A program made the translations under genes and the position numbers. Shown here piece by piece: positions 1-12,500 of a stretch of 64,000 nucleotides of DNA (position 1 is the first letter of the stretch; each line of letters begins with the position of its first letter). A model generated the notes under the pieces. The model saw only the letters and a list, made by a program, of their open reading frames with translations, searched no databases and had not been told where the DNA came from. The stretch spans positions 82,613,815 to 82,677,814 of the forward strand of contig NC_133896.1 in NCBI RefSeq assembly GCF_964199755.1, written 5' to 3'. Source of the stretch: Larus michahellis (Eukaryota > Chordata > Aves > Charadriiformes > Laridae).

Positions 1-544
1 ATGAAGGCATCAGTCTGGGTAGATGGACGACATTCCATGCCATCAGCTCTCCTGCTTCCTGCTGTATCAGACCACCCCAGAGGGTAGCCGAGTCATTTAC
101 GTGGCCTACCACGCATTAGATCAACTCCTGTGAGTTAAAATACAAGCTACACTTTTGGTGGGCTTCCAAGTCAGATCTTCGGCCCAAGGATGTTTGCTTC
201 TCCAGTTGCCATGCCAGATCAAATCACTGGTGTCTAGACTGCAAGGTTATGAGGCCACTTCTGAAGATTGCAAGGGATGGGTTTGGGGAGTTCAGAAGAC
301 AACCGGAGTAAAGGGTTTGAAATAGATTATAGGGCTGTACTTAAGATAATCAAGCAGAATCCATTTCTCAGGTTATCAGTGAAGCAATCACTTTGCTGGG
401 TTCGCTGTTGCTTTTGAATATTGGCTGCAGCCATGGCACATTGTTGAGGAATTCTCCAGTAGTGGGCCACTGCAGGGAAGCGCTTTTGCATTTCTGAGCC
501 CTCAACCTGATGCCACCTCTGATGTCTTCTTTCCCCTACCCCAG
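1..544. other. Upstream or intron 1 sequence of gene A
   Basis: No coding exon could be supported here. By analogy with gene B, this should be the end of intron 1, running into the acceptor before position 545. Exon 1 (signal peptide, ending in phase 2) was searched for. The ATG at position 1 runs into a stop within about 30 codons, and its translation does not look like a signal peptide joined to a usable donor. Exon 1 probably lies upstream of the window. Confidence 0.5.
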
Positions 545-3500
545 ACATTACCTGGTGGTTATCCCTGCAGATCTCCGCTACCCATCCACCCAAGTTGCCT
601 GCCTCCATATCACCTGTTATGAAACAAAACTCCAAGTGAATCTGGTCCTAGAGCGCTCTGCAGGACGTGAGCTTTTAGTGCAAGAAACCATCCAGAAGGA
701 GAAGACTTTCATGTGCACTAAGTTCTGGGTGAGCCACACTAGGCAAATGCTATCACTGATTTTTCCTTCAGGAACTGTAAATCCCTTGTGTTACTCCCTA
801 ACCAGGGATGACACGGTCAGGGTCTACTTTGCCTTGGAGTGTGCCTGCTAGGAAGAGGAGTGGGTGGTGCCTAGGGATATGTAGCCCAGCGCAGTATCTG
901 TTGATCAGAACTGAATTCCCTTTCTGAATCTAATTTTTAAATTGAACTTACATTTGTTATAATCTACCACACTTCTGGATACGTAAGAATAACCCACCTG
1001 TTTCCTTCTCTTCCATCCCAGACCAGGTGAAGCAGCTTTAGCTCTTCTCTGAAGGACTTCTGCAGCTCCATAGCTAAAGCTTGGGGAAATGGTTGTTTGC
1101 ATGACATAATGCAGTTTCTGTAGGACCCAAAGTCAGGCAGCAGCTCAGCTCTTAGGAGCTACCGGAGAGCAGTTGGATGGAAATGGATGTGCTTGTTATT
1201 TTAAAACAGCATCTTAGAGCTGATTCATTGTTGGTGAGAATTTAACAAAGATGTAGGATAAGGCAGACATACCTAAACGGTATCCCTTCTATTATGCAGT
1301 ATATTCTTTGCTGAGGCTGCTGGGGTCTTTGGCTCCTGGAGCTGGGAAGACCATTTGGTTGTCTTTTCTAATCTGGCTTTCTTGCTTGTATATGCTGGGT
1401 AGTTCTGAAGACCTAGCATTTGGGGGTCTGCTACAGCTCAGGCTCTCTCCTTTGAGTCTGTGCTACCATCTCCCACCTTTCTGGCATCTGCCCATCTTCC
1501 TGACTAAGTCAGAAGACCCAGAGGTGTCAGGCACCTGCTTGTCACCAGAGGCAAAATTCCTTAGCCAGCGTGTAAAAGGACAGATTCCGTGACATGCAGG
1601 GCCTCCTACTGTCATGTAGGACTGAGTGAGATCTGGATGTGATCTGTATCCAAATATTGGAGGGGATGTCCTGGGACAGGTGGAGGTGAACTGGTTAGTT
1701 CTTCCACTTTACTTTCAATTCCTGCTCAGGGCCCCCAAGAAGATTACCTGGGGTCTGCATGCTCTCCCCTCTGTCTGTACAGGTTGCATCTCCAGCTGAT
1801 GGCACAGAGGAGATCGCCACTGTCAAACTGATCATCACGGGCGAAGGGGCCAGTATCGAGGAGGAGAAAAAGGTCCTGATCCGCAAAGCCAGCAGTGGCA
1901 CCTTCATCCAAACAGACAAGCCCTCCTATCAACCAGGGCAGACAGGTGAGAGATGCAAATGGGACCAACCATGGCCTGTATTCACTCTGCCGGTAACACC
2001 ATATAGAAAGGCTGTGATTGACTGAAATTTGCAGACAGCCCTAGCAGAAGGCTTTGAGATGATGTCTCTTGCTGATGAGATATTTTCGGTGGCTGTAATG
2101 TCCAGCTTGTGGTGACTGAAGTTGCAGGAGGCAACTTCAGTCATTGTCCATGGTATGTTATATGTGGGAATGCCCGTGTCAGATGTTGTCACAAATATGT
2201 ATAGAATGGAGACAGGAGCTGGAGAAACACATAGAGTAGGGGTCTGTAGGGAAGAACTGAGATCTGATAAATATATTCCCCGATTTCCTTGCCTTCAGTG
2301 AAATTCCGTGTTGTGACTCTGGACGAGGACTTCATTGCACTCAACGATTCGGTAAGCCATCCCTCGAGGGCTGTGGAAAAAGCTGCCCTGTTCCATGCAT
2401 GGATCCTACTTCCTTTCTACCTTGCTCATCTGCTAAAGCGGAAACTTTTCCACATTTGTCCCTGGGCCAGGCCTGAGGAGTGTCCAGAGGAGAATAGTAA
2501 CTCAAGTAAAAGCTGGTAACTCAGGAAAATGGCAGAGGTTTACATGTCTCTTGCTCGTCTCGGTAAAATGGTCATGCAAGCACAGGCATAGGACATACTG
2601 ATTCCTGATGTGATGGTGTCACGTGGGGAGTGAATAGTTTGAAAGTTGGGTTTTTCTGGACGTGTGGTGGGGAGGGTGGCTCAGTCTGGCTCCTACAAGT
2701 CAGAACATGGAAAATTCTGATTAGACATTAGGAAAAAATTTTTTGTTGCAACAATGATCAGATACTGAAACAGGTGCCCCAGAGAAGGCATTTTCATCCT
2801 TGGAGATGTTCAAAACTCATCTGGAGAAGGCTATGAGCAATCTGCTCTAAGAGGACATGCTTCAGCAGGGTGTTGGACTCTTGACCTCCAGAGGTTCCTT
2901 CCAAATTATGTGATCTTGTACCTCTATAACCCCCTTAAGACTACAGCTGAGCCACAGCTAGGTCTGTTTTGGTAGTGTTTTCCTGATGGAATACTCTGCT
3001 GGGAAGTCATTTGCTGGGTGACCTCCTGATTGGCTTTTGCTTTCCTTTTCTCCAGACCTTACTGTAATGGACCCACCCAGTATTTCTCCTTTTTGTTGAC
3101 GTTTGTTTTACTTTATATTGTTGTCAGTGCTCTAAATTTCCAAGTCGTTAGTTGCATATCCTTAAGAGGAGGCTCTGCATCTGAAGTACCTCGTGTGTGT
3201 TGCTGGCATGTGTTTCTGTCTTCTAATGTTTTTGCCTTTTTCCCCCCCAGATTTCCCTGTTTCTCCAGGTGAGTGATGCTGAAATCTAGTGTTACAGTAA
3301 TCTTGGTAGCAGCCATTTCACTGGGCTATTCATATGCAGTTCCTGATAGATTTTACAGACCTGTGAGTGGAATGGTAGAACTTCAAGATTTCTTAAGCTA
3401 ACATACTCCCTATGGCTTCTGTTTTTTGCTCTTGAGGTTATGCTCCCAGTTACTTCAGGATAAATTTGAGTTGTTCTAGAGTTGCAAGAGTATAGACAGA

Positions 3501-6500
3501 TCGATGTGGACCTTTGTAAAAAAGATTAGAACTGTGAAGGTGCTTTCCTTGAGATCAGAATTGAGAGATGTGTAGAAGGAGACTCAGGTGCTGTGAGCAT
3601 TACATTGTCTTCAAAATTTCTTAACTAGCCTATACCAAATTTCATTCCTTAGATATAGAACCTGGTAGTTTGCAGCACTGAAATCCTGAAGCTTGATCTC
3701 TGTGGAGTGTGGATCAGTGAGGTGCTGGAACAACTGTTTCTTCCTCTCTTGTGGGTGTAGGATCCTAAGAACAACCGGATAGAGCAGTGGCTGAATGTGG
3801 TCCCCCAAGACGGCATTGCAGATCTGTCTTTCCAGCTAAGTGATGAGCCTCTGCTGGGGACATATGTCATCAATGTAACCAATGCAAACGCATATGGCAG
3901 CTTCTCCGTTGAGGAGTATGGTATGCACATGTGGGGGATATGTCTGAGCTGCAGAGAGGACCTCACACTCTTGATCAGGAAGCTGGGTGTTTATTCCATG
4001 ATAACCATCCTGGGAGCAAATGGGAAAAGTAATAGCATGTCATAGAAAAGAGTCTGAGCTGAGGCTCAGAAGAGAGACCAATTTGGGACCTTGCATCAGT
4101 GTGTGGGAGGAAATGTTGTGCATGGCCCCAGATCTTTGACACAGCTGATTCCTGCAGATCTCTGCATCAGCCAAAACAAGGCCATTTAGGATGGGCTTCT
4201 CCAGAGAGTATGAAGTCCAGTGCCATCCCACTTCTCTTTCATCCCCTAATTAACTGTGTTGGGAGTCTAGTCTTCTCTCAGTTTCAATAGCTGTCAGAAG
4301 TGCAAGGACATGGACGTGTTTGGGTTTTAGTTTGGGAAGGAGCAATCAACCAGGGACTACAGACAAATCTGTTAAAGAAACAATGGAAATCTTCCCTTTC
4401 CCCTTCTTACCACCTTTCTTCTTCATTTCCTGGCATTTCCTTATTCCACCATAGTCTATCTTCATGTTGATTGTCTGGAAAGGCTGTCCCTGGCCAGTGT
4501 TGCTTATGGTTATCTGTTTTTTACCTTCCAGTGCCACCAAAATTTGCAGTGATCTTTGAGGCGCCAAATCAGATTTATGCGCTAGATAAAACCTTCCCGC
4601 TCCGGGTATGTGGCAGGTGAGGATTCTTCTTGGAGGGATGGCCTTGTGTTAAATTCTGGCCTGTTGAGCATAAGATGGCTAGGTAACCATGAGGAGCTCG
4701 GGGGAAATTTGTTACCCTTCAGTTACGGGAGGCCAGAATCTTCCATGGCAGTTGTTTGCACCCTGATGCAACACAAAAAATTCCTGTTAACTTTTCTTCT
4801 GGTACTCTAATGACCTTTTTCTGAAAGCACACCACAAGTCTCTACACACAAAATCTGGGGGAACAACCTACCCTTTGGCAAGCAGCCATTTGTGGGGCAG
4901 TACATAACAGATATTTGGTGTTCATCTCCCCGCGGAACAAACTTGTGGCAAACGAAGGGAAGCTTTTCCAGGTTATGCTCTGGAGGAAAGAGGCAAAAAG
5001 GAATTGCCCCAGCTACAGTCCAAGGACGACACTGGGGTTAACAGTCTCATGTAAAGGTGCTTTCTTAATGAAAAGCACTTTCTTAATCACCCATGCTTCT
5101 GCTCATAAGATGATGCATGCCGTCAGCATATCCTGGGGTTATTGCAGGTGATGCTGATATAAAGTGCAGAGCTCTATGCTGAGTCAGCACCTACAACATT
5201 CTGGTTTTCCAGAATAGATTAGTTTAGCACTAATTATATCACAGAGCCCTTGGCCTCCCATCACTGCAGTGCCCTAGCCTGACCCTGCTTACTGGCTCAG
5301 GACTCCTGGGCCTGCTGTGTGGCTGACGCTCTTGTGCTATACCGTGAATATCCATGAATAAGTGGTCTCTGGGGCGATGCAAAGCAAGCCCTGTGTTCCC
5401 TCCCTGTGTGTGACTCTCTCTTCCTTTCCCTGCTTCCCCAAACAGATACACCTATGGGAAAGGTGTCCAGGGGATGGTTCACGTGGGCCTTTGTCAGAAG
5501 ATAGCCTCCTTCCTGCCCAATGCTTTAAAACCTCATCTCTGTCTGGAGTTCAACAACCAGGTGAGATGCCTATCAGGAGCTGGGCCATATTCAGAGACAG
5601 TTGTGCTTAGCCCCAGGGTAAGGCAAGGCTGCTGGAGGCTTTAGCCAAAACAACAGTGACGTTGCTCGGGGGTTTTGGCTGCTTGGCCAGTCGTCTATTG
5701 GTGCTGCCTCTTCGTAACTGTGCCTGGTGACTGGGTGTACATCATGTGCCTGCTCCAAATCCCGGACTGCTATGTCAAAAGGCAGGCTGCCTGAAAGCAG
5801 GGATTTTGAACTGCTGTTTCTGCCCCATTTGTGTAATTTCTAACCTAAGTGCCTTGCTCAGACCTTGTTTCCTCTCTTTGTACTTTCAGACAGATGAGAT
5901 GGGTTGCTTCTTCACAAATGTGAGTCTGTCTTCCTTCAGTCGAGACTTTCGGTACTATCAGGACAGCATAGTTGCAGAGGCCTTGCTGGTGGAGGATGGT
6001 ACAGGTAACTCTGGAAACATCTCTGGTGGCTGGGAAGAAGCATGTGGATATGCACTATTCATACCAAGAACACTGGAGACTTTCAGGCTAGGAAGGGCTC
6101 TGAGCTTTCTGAGCCTGCTGGGGCCTGCCATCTAACCTCACAGATACAGAGAGAGACACCAATTCCTTGTGGCATGACACACTCACTCGGAGTGCCTGTG
6201 GTCTCAGATGGTGAAGGTTAGGGACCTCTCTAAGGGCTGGAAGATACCCAGAGCCCTGGGAAAATCATCTCTCTGGTATAAAATGTGTGAGCAGCTGAAC
6301 ACCTTCCTTGCTCCCTCCCTTATGTTTCTGTCTTGCTGCTTTCATTCAGGGATACAGGTCAATGCTTCCCACAAATTACTCATCTCCAAGATTGTCGGGA
6401 TGGCCTTGTTTGATGACGTGAATTCTTACTACCACACTGGAGAGATGTACAGGGGGAAGGTAATTCCCAGTTACAGTCCTTTGGAGGGGAGAGCGCGAGC

Positions 6501-9500
6501 AATGCCTTCACAGCAACTGTTACCTAGTGTCTCTTCCGCCTCACCTCCAGCCAGGGGCTTGGGAGGGCATGAATGACTCCCAGAGACAAAACTCTTGAAT
6601 TGTCAAAAGTGAGAATAACACCCAAGACTGCCATTTGCCAAATAAGCCTTGAGTAGCAGCAGCTATGGGGATCCATATGTGGGGTGCAAACTCAAACACT
6701 TGGCATTTCAGCAGCCAGGAGGCCTTCAGCTGTAAAGGAGTAGAGAGCATGGGGGCGAACAAACACGGTAGTGCAAGTGACAACAGGAGTTCACCAGTAG
6801 CAGTTTTGATAATATTTTTTGTGACTGGAAGGGTGACCTTGCTGTCTTTGGAAATGCTGATCCTGACTTGGAGAAGCGGGAGATTCTGTCCGCTGATTAG
6901 ACCCTTCTGCGCTTCTCTTGCTCACCACAATGTTCTCAGATTAAAGTCATCGACTACCAAGGCAAGGCACTGAAGCACAAAGAAGTCATCCTCGTGCTAA
7001 GCTGTGGTGAGCAGCAATTTAAGCAGAAGTACATCACTGGGGACTCTGGGACAGCTTCATTTAGCCTGAACACAACTGCTTGGAACAGCACCTTGGCCTC
7101 GCTAGAGGTAAGTGAGGAAGGGTCTGTCTTGTTGGCAGGGGTACGCGTGCATCTCAGAGCTATTTACTTCCCACAGACATCTCCCCTCTTCCTTCTTGAA
7201 GGACAGTAATTCAAACCCCAAACACCTCACCGTATTCTGGATGTTGACTCCCTCTGAGAGCTTACTCTCCGGATCCCGGTTGCGTTCTCCATGAACTCTC
7301 CACACAGAAACCTGTGCTATGGTATTGCTCAGACCCCATCTGAGCTTCTTACCAAGCTGCAGCTAGGGTGATTTGCAGCTGACTTGCTTAACTAGAGAAA
7401 TTAACTGCAGTGGGTTTTTTTGTCTCACCAGGCAAGTGTCCTGCATCAAAATTTGGATGAAGAGCCTGGGACAGTTGATTTGAGTTACCAGCGAGCCTCT
7501 CATTCCATACGTCCATTCTACAGCACCAGCAGGAGTTTTCTCTCTATTGTCCGCGTGCTGGAAATGATGGCCTGTGGTAAAAAGCAGGCTGTCCAGGTGG
7601 ACTTCAGAATTTACCAGGAGGACCTGGAACATGGGCCCAAACGCGTCATTTTCTCCTACTTTGTGAGTTTCTGGGGAAGTGCTACTGGGTGATGGCTCAA
7701 GGTACAAGTTCAGCATCTCCTGCAGATCAAACACCAGAAGGCTGGTATTTGATAGATTTGGCTCAGCCCAGGACAGGTAGCTCATCCAGCCATCGTGGGG
7801 CTGGATCCTGGTTTTGATTCTGGGGCTACAGTAATAGCAAGAAAGGCAGCACCTTTCTTTTGGGCTTTGCACAGATGCAGGGCAGGTATTGGCCTTACCT
7901 GTCCTCCCCAAGTGTCTTGATCCCCTGAGCTCTCCCTGCTACCTGAGAGTGAGTAAAGCTCATATCCCTCCTCCCACCCCCATTTAATCTCCAATTTCAG
8001 GGTTACTTTGATCTGCACAGTGCTCTCAAGGACTATGTGACTGGCATTCCCTTCCCTTTCTGTATTCTTCCCTAGGTCACAGGGAAAAGAGGGATAGTCC
8101 ATGCAGGTCAGAAGACTGTTTGGGTTGGGCTGCCAAGAAGTAAGTGTACTTCCCTGTTTCATGGATAGCAAGCAAGTGGTCTGTGGCTTCCCATCTTATT
8201 TGGATATGTGGCGTACGCCTCTTTGCAATTTTCCACTTTTCTGTTGCATCAGAGCAGCGTGCCTTTCCAGTTTTCATGTTTCCTTTATCCTCCTGCTTGG
8301 TACTGAGAGAACAATACTCAGCATTTCCCAGCCCATAGGCTCATCCTCCACTTTCTTCATTTTGAAACAAGTCTTCTTTTGCTGCCCTTGCAAGCGGCAT
8401 GAAGCTATAGCCTTACCCTCTATCAAAACTCTCCTACTTCAGTTCGCGATAGTGTCTACAAATAATCTTTGAGTAGTTAGGATGCCACAGCTTATAATTT
8501 GATGGGTGTTGACTCACTGTTGTCTACTTCTCCATATCTTTTTTTTTTTTTTTTAAACCTAAATTATAGGTACTTTGGGACAAAGGTCACCTCTTTGTTG
8601 GGAATGGGATGGGAGATGTTTGGTGATGGGAGGTTTGAAAGATGTCTGAAACTCTCACTCTGTGTAGCTAAGCTTGAACTCCAAAGAGCTGTTTCATCTC
8701 CTTGAGGCAATGAACAGAACCAGGAAGAGTCTTTTGCTGGTCTCGAATACCAGATCCAGAGATGTGCTGATGCTTTCAGTAGCCTCCAGAAATCTCCTTG
8801 GTCCTGAAAGACTCGAGGAAAGGAACGGAGCAGGCACATGCAGCATGGCAAAAGCTGATCAGAGTCCATTTCTGATAGCAAATCTACTTTCTCTTCTTCC
8901 CTCTCTCCTCCATCTAGTGATGAAAGGCGGCTTCTCCATCCCTCTTAACTTCAGTTCAATCTATGCCCCAGCTCCAAGACTTGTTGTTTATGTTATCTTC
9001 CCTAACGGAAAAATCATCGCCGATTCTGCCATCTTCAGTGTCTCCATGTGCTTCAGAAATAAGGTGGGATTTGTGCCTGAGGCCATGACTAAATGTGTGA
9101 GAGTGTATGCATCTGCTGCAATGAAAGACTGAGGAATACATAATATGCGTAGCCACGTATGGCTGATGCTGTGTGGGATGCTGTCGTGTGAACTGCAGTA
9201 TATGAATGGTGAAGTGTGGTGTGGTGTGGGGAGCAAGTATGTGCTGAGCATTGTTGGGGCTGCTGCAATGTTTGGGAAAGGCAGAAAATGGGTATCTATC
9301 TCCATAGGCTTTTATAGCAACTGCAACCCTGTAGGATCACAGCCCAGCACAGGTCATTAGTGCGATTCCCAAGAGAGCGCAAGGCTGCTCTGCTGCTGCA
9401 GCAGACACTTCGACTTGTTAGTATGTAGTGTTGAGAAGACACCTTAAAGTGGCTGATGGAAATAGTGGATTTTACTGGCCATCGAGAAAAGGCTAAGCTC

Positions 9501-12500
9501 TTGTGATCATTGTGACATTCATGGGAATCTGCTTTTTTGGCTGCGTCTTGCACTCCAAGAGATGAACTTTTGAGGACTGGCATTACCCCTGCTCCACAGC
9601 TTTTTATCTGCCACAGACAGTCAGATTAGAGCAGGAACAGGAAACTGAGACCAACCACACAAAGAGCCTGGAAATAAGGACTAGGCTTATTTTTGGTCTG
9701 GGGCTCCAAAAGGAGCTGAAAGACAGCTCAGGGAGGCGTGTGATCATGGCTGGCTGGTTTGCTGGCTTAAGACAGTGCTGTGTTCTGACTCAGGAACGTC
9801 TCCAGCTGTGCACACTGATGGCTTCCCCTTTGTCATGTTTCCCATTGGAACCTCAACGTGATGTTTTTTTAAATACCTTCTGGGGGGTCTTTGGGAGATT
9901 CCACAGGTTTCCATCCAAGGCAAGTCCTTGGAAACTCTCTTCATGTAGGTCCCTTCCCTGTTCAGGAAATGACGGGGTGGCCTGCAGCAGAAATGTCACT
10001 CACCTATTGCTTGCATTCTTCCTATTCAGGTCGAGCTGGGCTTCTCAACGCCCAAGACCCTTCCTGATTCAGAGGTTGGTCTCCACCTGCTGGCATCTCC
10101 TGGGTCCACGTGTGCTGTCTGGACTGTGGATCAGAGCGACCTTTTGCTCAAGTCAGGAAAACAGCTTAGCAGCTCCTTGGTGAGTGAGCCTGCTCTGACT
10201 TCTTCCATTCCCTTGTACTGACAGGAAGAGGGAGGGAAGGAGACAGTCAGACCATTGCATCTGTGCAGAGCTAGTCTTCCAGGAAACTCAAAGCACTGCC
10301 CAGAGGGATCAGCAGCGCTCTCAGTGTGGCACAAGTAAGGGTTAAGGGGCATGCGTTAAGGAAGAGGTTGAACTTCACTCAGTGCGCTGGTGGTAAATCA
10401 GGTGCTGTTGTTCTGTCTTCGTGTTCAGCAGCTCGTGTTGGCTCCATCAGAGGAGAGCCAGGGAACAGTGACAGTGAGCCTGGGCTTTCTGGCATGCATT
10501 CATGCATGGTAGCCAGAAGCAATTGAAACAGGCCTTGGACGTAAGACAGGAAGGGAACGCCAAGTTTTATTTCTGCTGATTTTTTTTTTTATTTTTTTTG
10601 CTTTTTCTTGCTTTCCCAGATCTATGGGCTGTTCCCATCTGTTGATAACTCCAGGTATCCTCGCCAAGTGTCTGAAGATGATCATTCATGCGGGTTCCCA
10701 AATTCTGATGAGCCTGATGTGTTTACAGCATTCAGGGTAAAAATGGTTGATTTGGTGGGTTGGGATAATTCATGAATTGAGGGAAGTGTGGCCCCCTGAC
10801 TTTACCAATATCCTAGGGAGGCCACTACAGACAGTACAGGGAACAGGTCCAGTTTAGGCCCTTGTAACTCATTTGTTATTTGAGTAAGTGACTTGAAATT
10901 GTTGACCGAGAAAAAATTTTTGTGTGGTTACGGTGCTTTGGTTGTGTGATCCAGCATGCCAAGGATGATTGGTTACTTTAATTTGATTTCGCATAGTTTG
11001 TTTAATCTCCGTAGCATGAGCAATTGGACTCTGCAGGTTGAGAAGGTACAGTACCTAAATGACAATGTGTTTGAAAAAGAATAAATTTGGCTGACTCAGG
11101 CCAGATGAATCAGCTCAGAAGACCTTGTTTGCCCATTGTTGAAGATCTGAATAATTTCCTCTTAAAATGAAGCACGAGAATACTTTGCCAAGCCAGAGGA
11201 CAGCCAAGTCCCCACTGCATGAGGGGACAAGAAGGCACAGGGTAGAGAGCAGAGAGGAGAGGAGAAGCTTCTGGTGCATTAATTCTTTTTCTTTCTTACA
11301 GGAAATGGGGTTGAAAATTATGTCCAACACCAATATCAGGAAACCCACAGCGTGTCCAACCACTCCATCGACAACTATGCTGCAGGAAACAGCAATGTTT
11401 ACTTCCAGGCCCATGTTGATGTTTGCCCAGCCCCATATAGCATATAACAGTAAGCATTTGTCAACTCTTTCTTCTTACATGGGATGCTCAGTCTTTCAGG
11501 TGAAAGCAATCCTGGGTTTGAGCTAAGAGGCGGTACTTGCTGTAATTACAAATGGAGGAGCGAGAGTGTTCCTTGGCGCTAAACCTGTTGTGCTATTGTA
11601 AGGCTGCCTGGGGCTCATGGCTTCTGGCTCTGAAATGTTAGTGAGCTGTCTGGGTCCCAAGTCTTATCTTTGAGGTGAGGGAATAGTTGCCCTTCCTACT
11701 GCCTACAAATGCAAGTAAGGCCCACAGCACCTCTATTGTTTGAAATGAGGCAGGAGAATTTAAAATTTGGGATAGCACCTTGTGTTCCAGTGCCACGCTT
11801 CCCAAGAGCTCACTTGATGACCTGCAGCCTGAGCTGGGCTGGAGCCCCTCTGCTTTAAACCAGGGCCTGAGGACCCTGTGGTGACAGGGTCTTTGTTATT
11901 TCCAGCAGAGCATCTGACAACATCTACCTATCAGCCCACTATGTTTTCACCTGTATCTTCAGATGAAGAGAAAGTACACAAGCATTTCCCCAAAACCTGG
12001 ATATGGGATTTGTATTCTGTGGGGTGAGTAAAGCGAGCAGTGTGGGTCTAGTCTGGGTGGCTTAGCATGACTGGGAATGGCAGCAGATACAGCTGGGTTT
12101 AGGTCATAAGCTGCTGAGGAAGATATCTAAGGACATATGTCATGGGGCTCATACCTGTCAGGCCGTTTCTCCTCAGAGCTGATGTCTGCATCAAATGCAT
12201 TTTCCAGTACCAGGTGATCATACAGAAGTATTGTCCATCTATGGGAGGTGGCTGGCATGGGAAGATAGGAAAGCAGGTGCGGTGCAGCAAACCAGCTTGG
12301 TTTACTGCTTGCACTCTACTTGTGGTAGCCCTGTGGGCCGGCATTTCACAAACTGTGCTCACAGGATGTATCCCGGGGTGCAGGGGAGACTGATTTCCAC
12401 AGAAGTCCTTCACAGGACTGGGAACTGTGTCATGTGAGAGAGGCTCAGTGAATACACAGGGTCTGCTGAGGGAGCTTTTGGAGATTTTTTCATCTGTGAC

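Noticed and set aside
1..87. ATG at position 1 as exon 1 of gene A
   Set aside because: The translation lacks a hydrophobic core of normal signal-peptide form, and the only possible phase-2 donor (GTAGCC) is poor.
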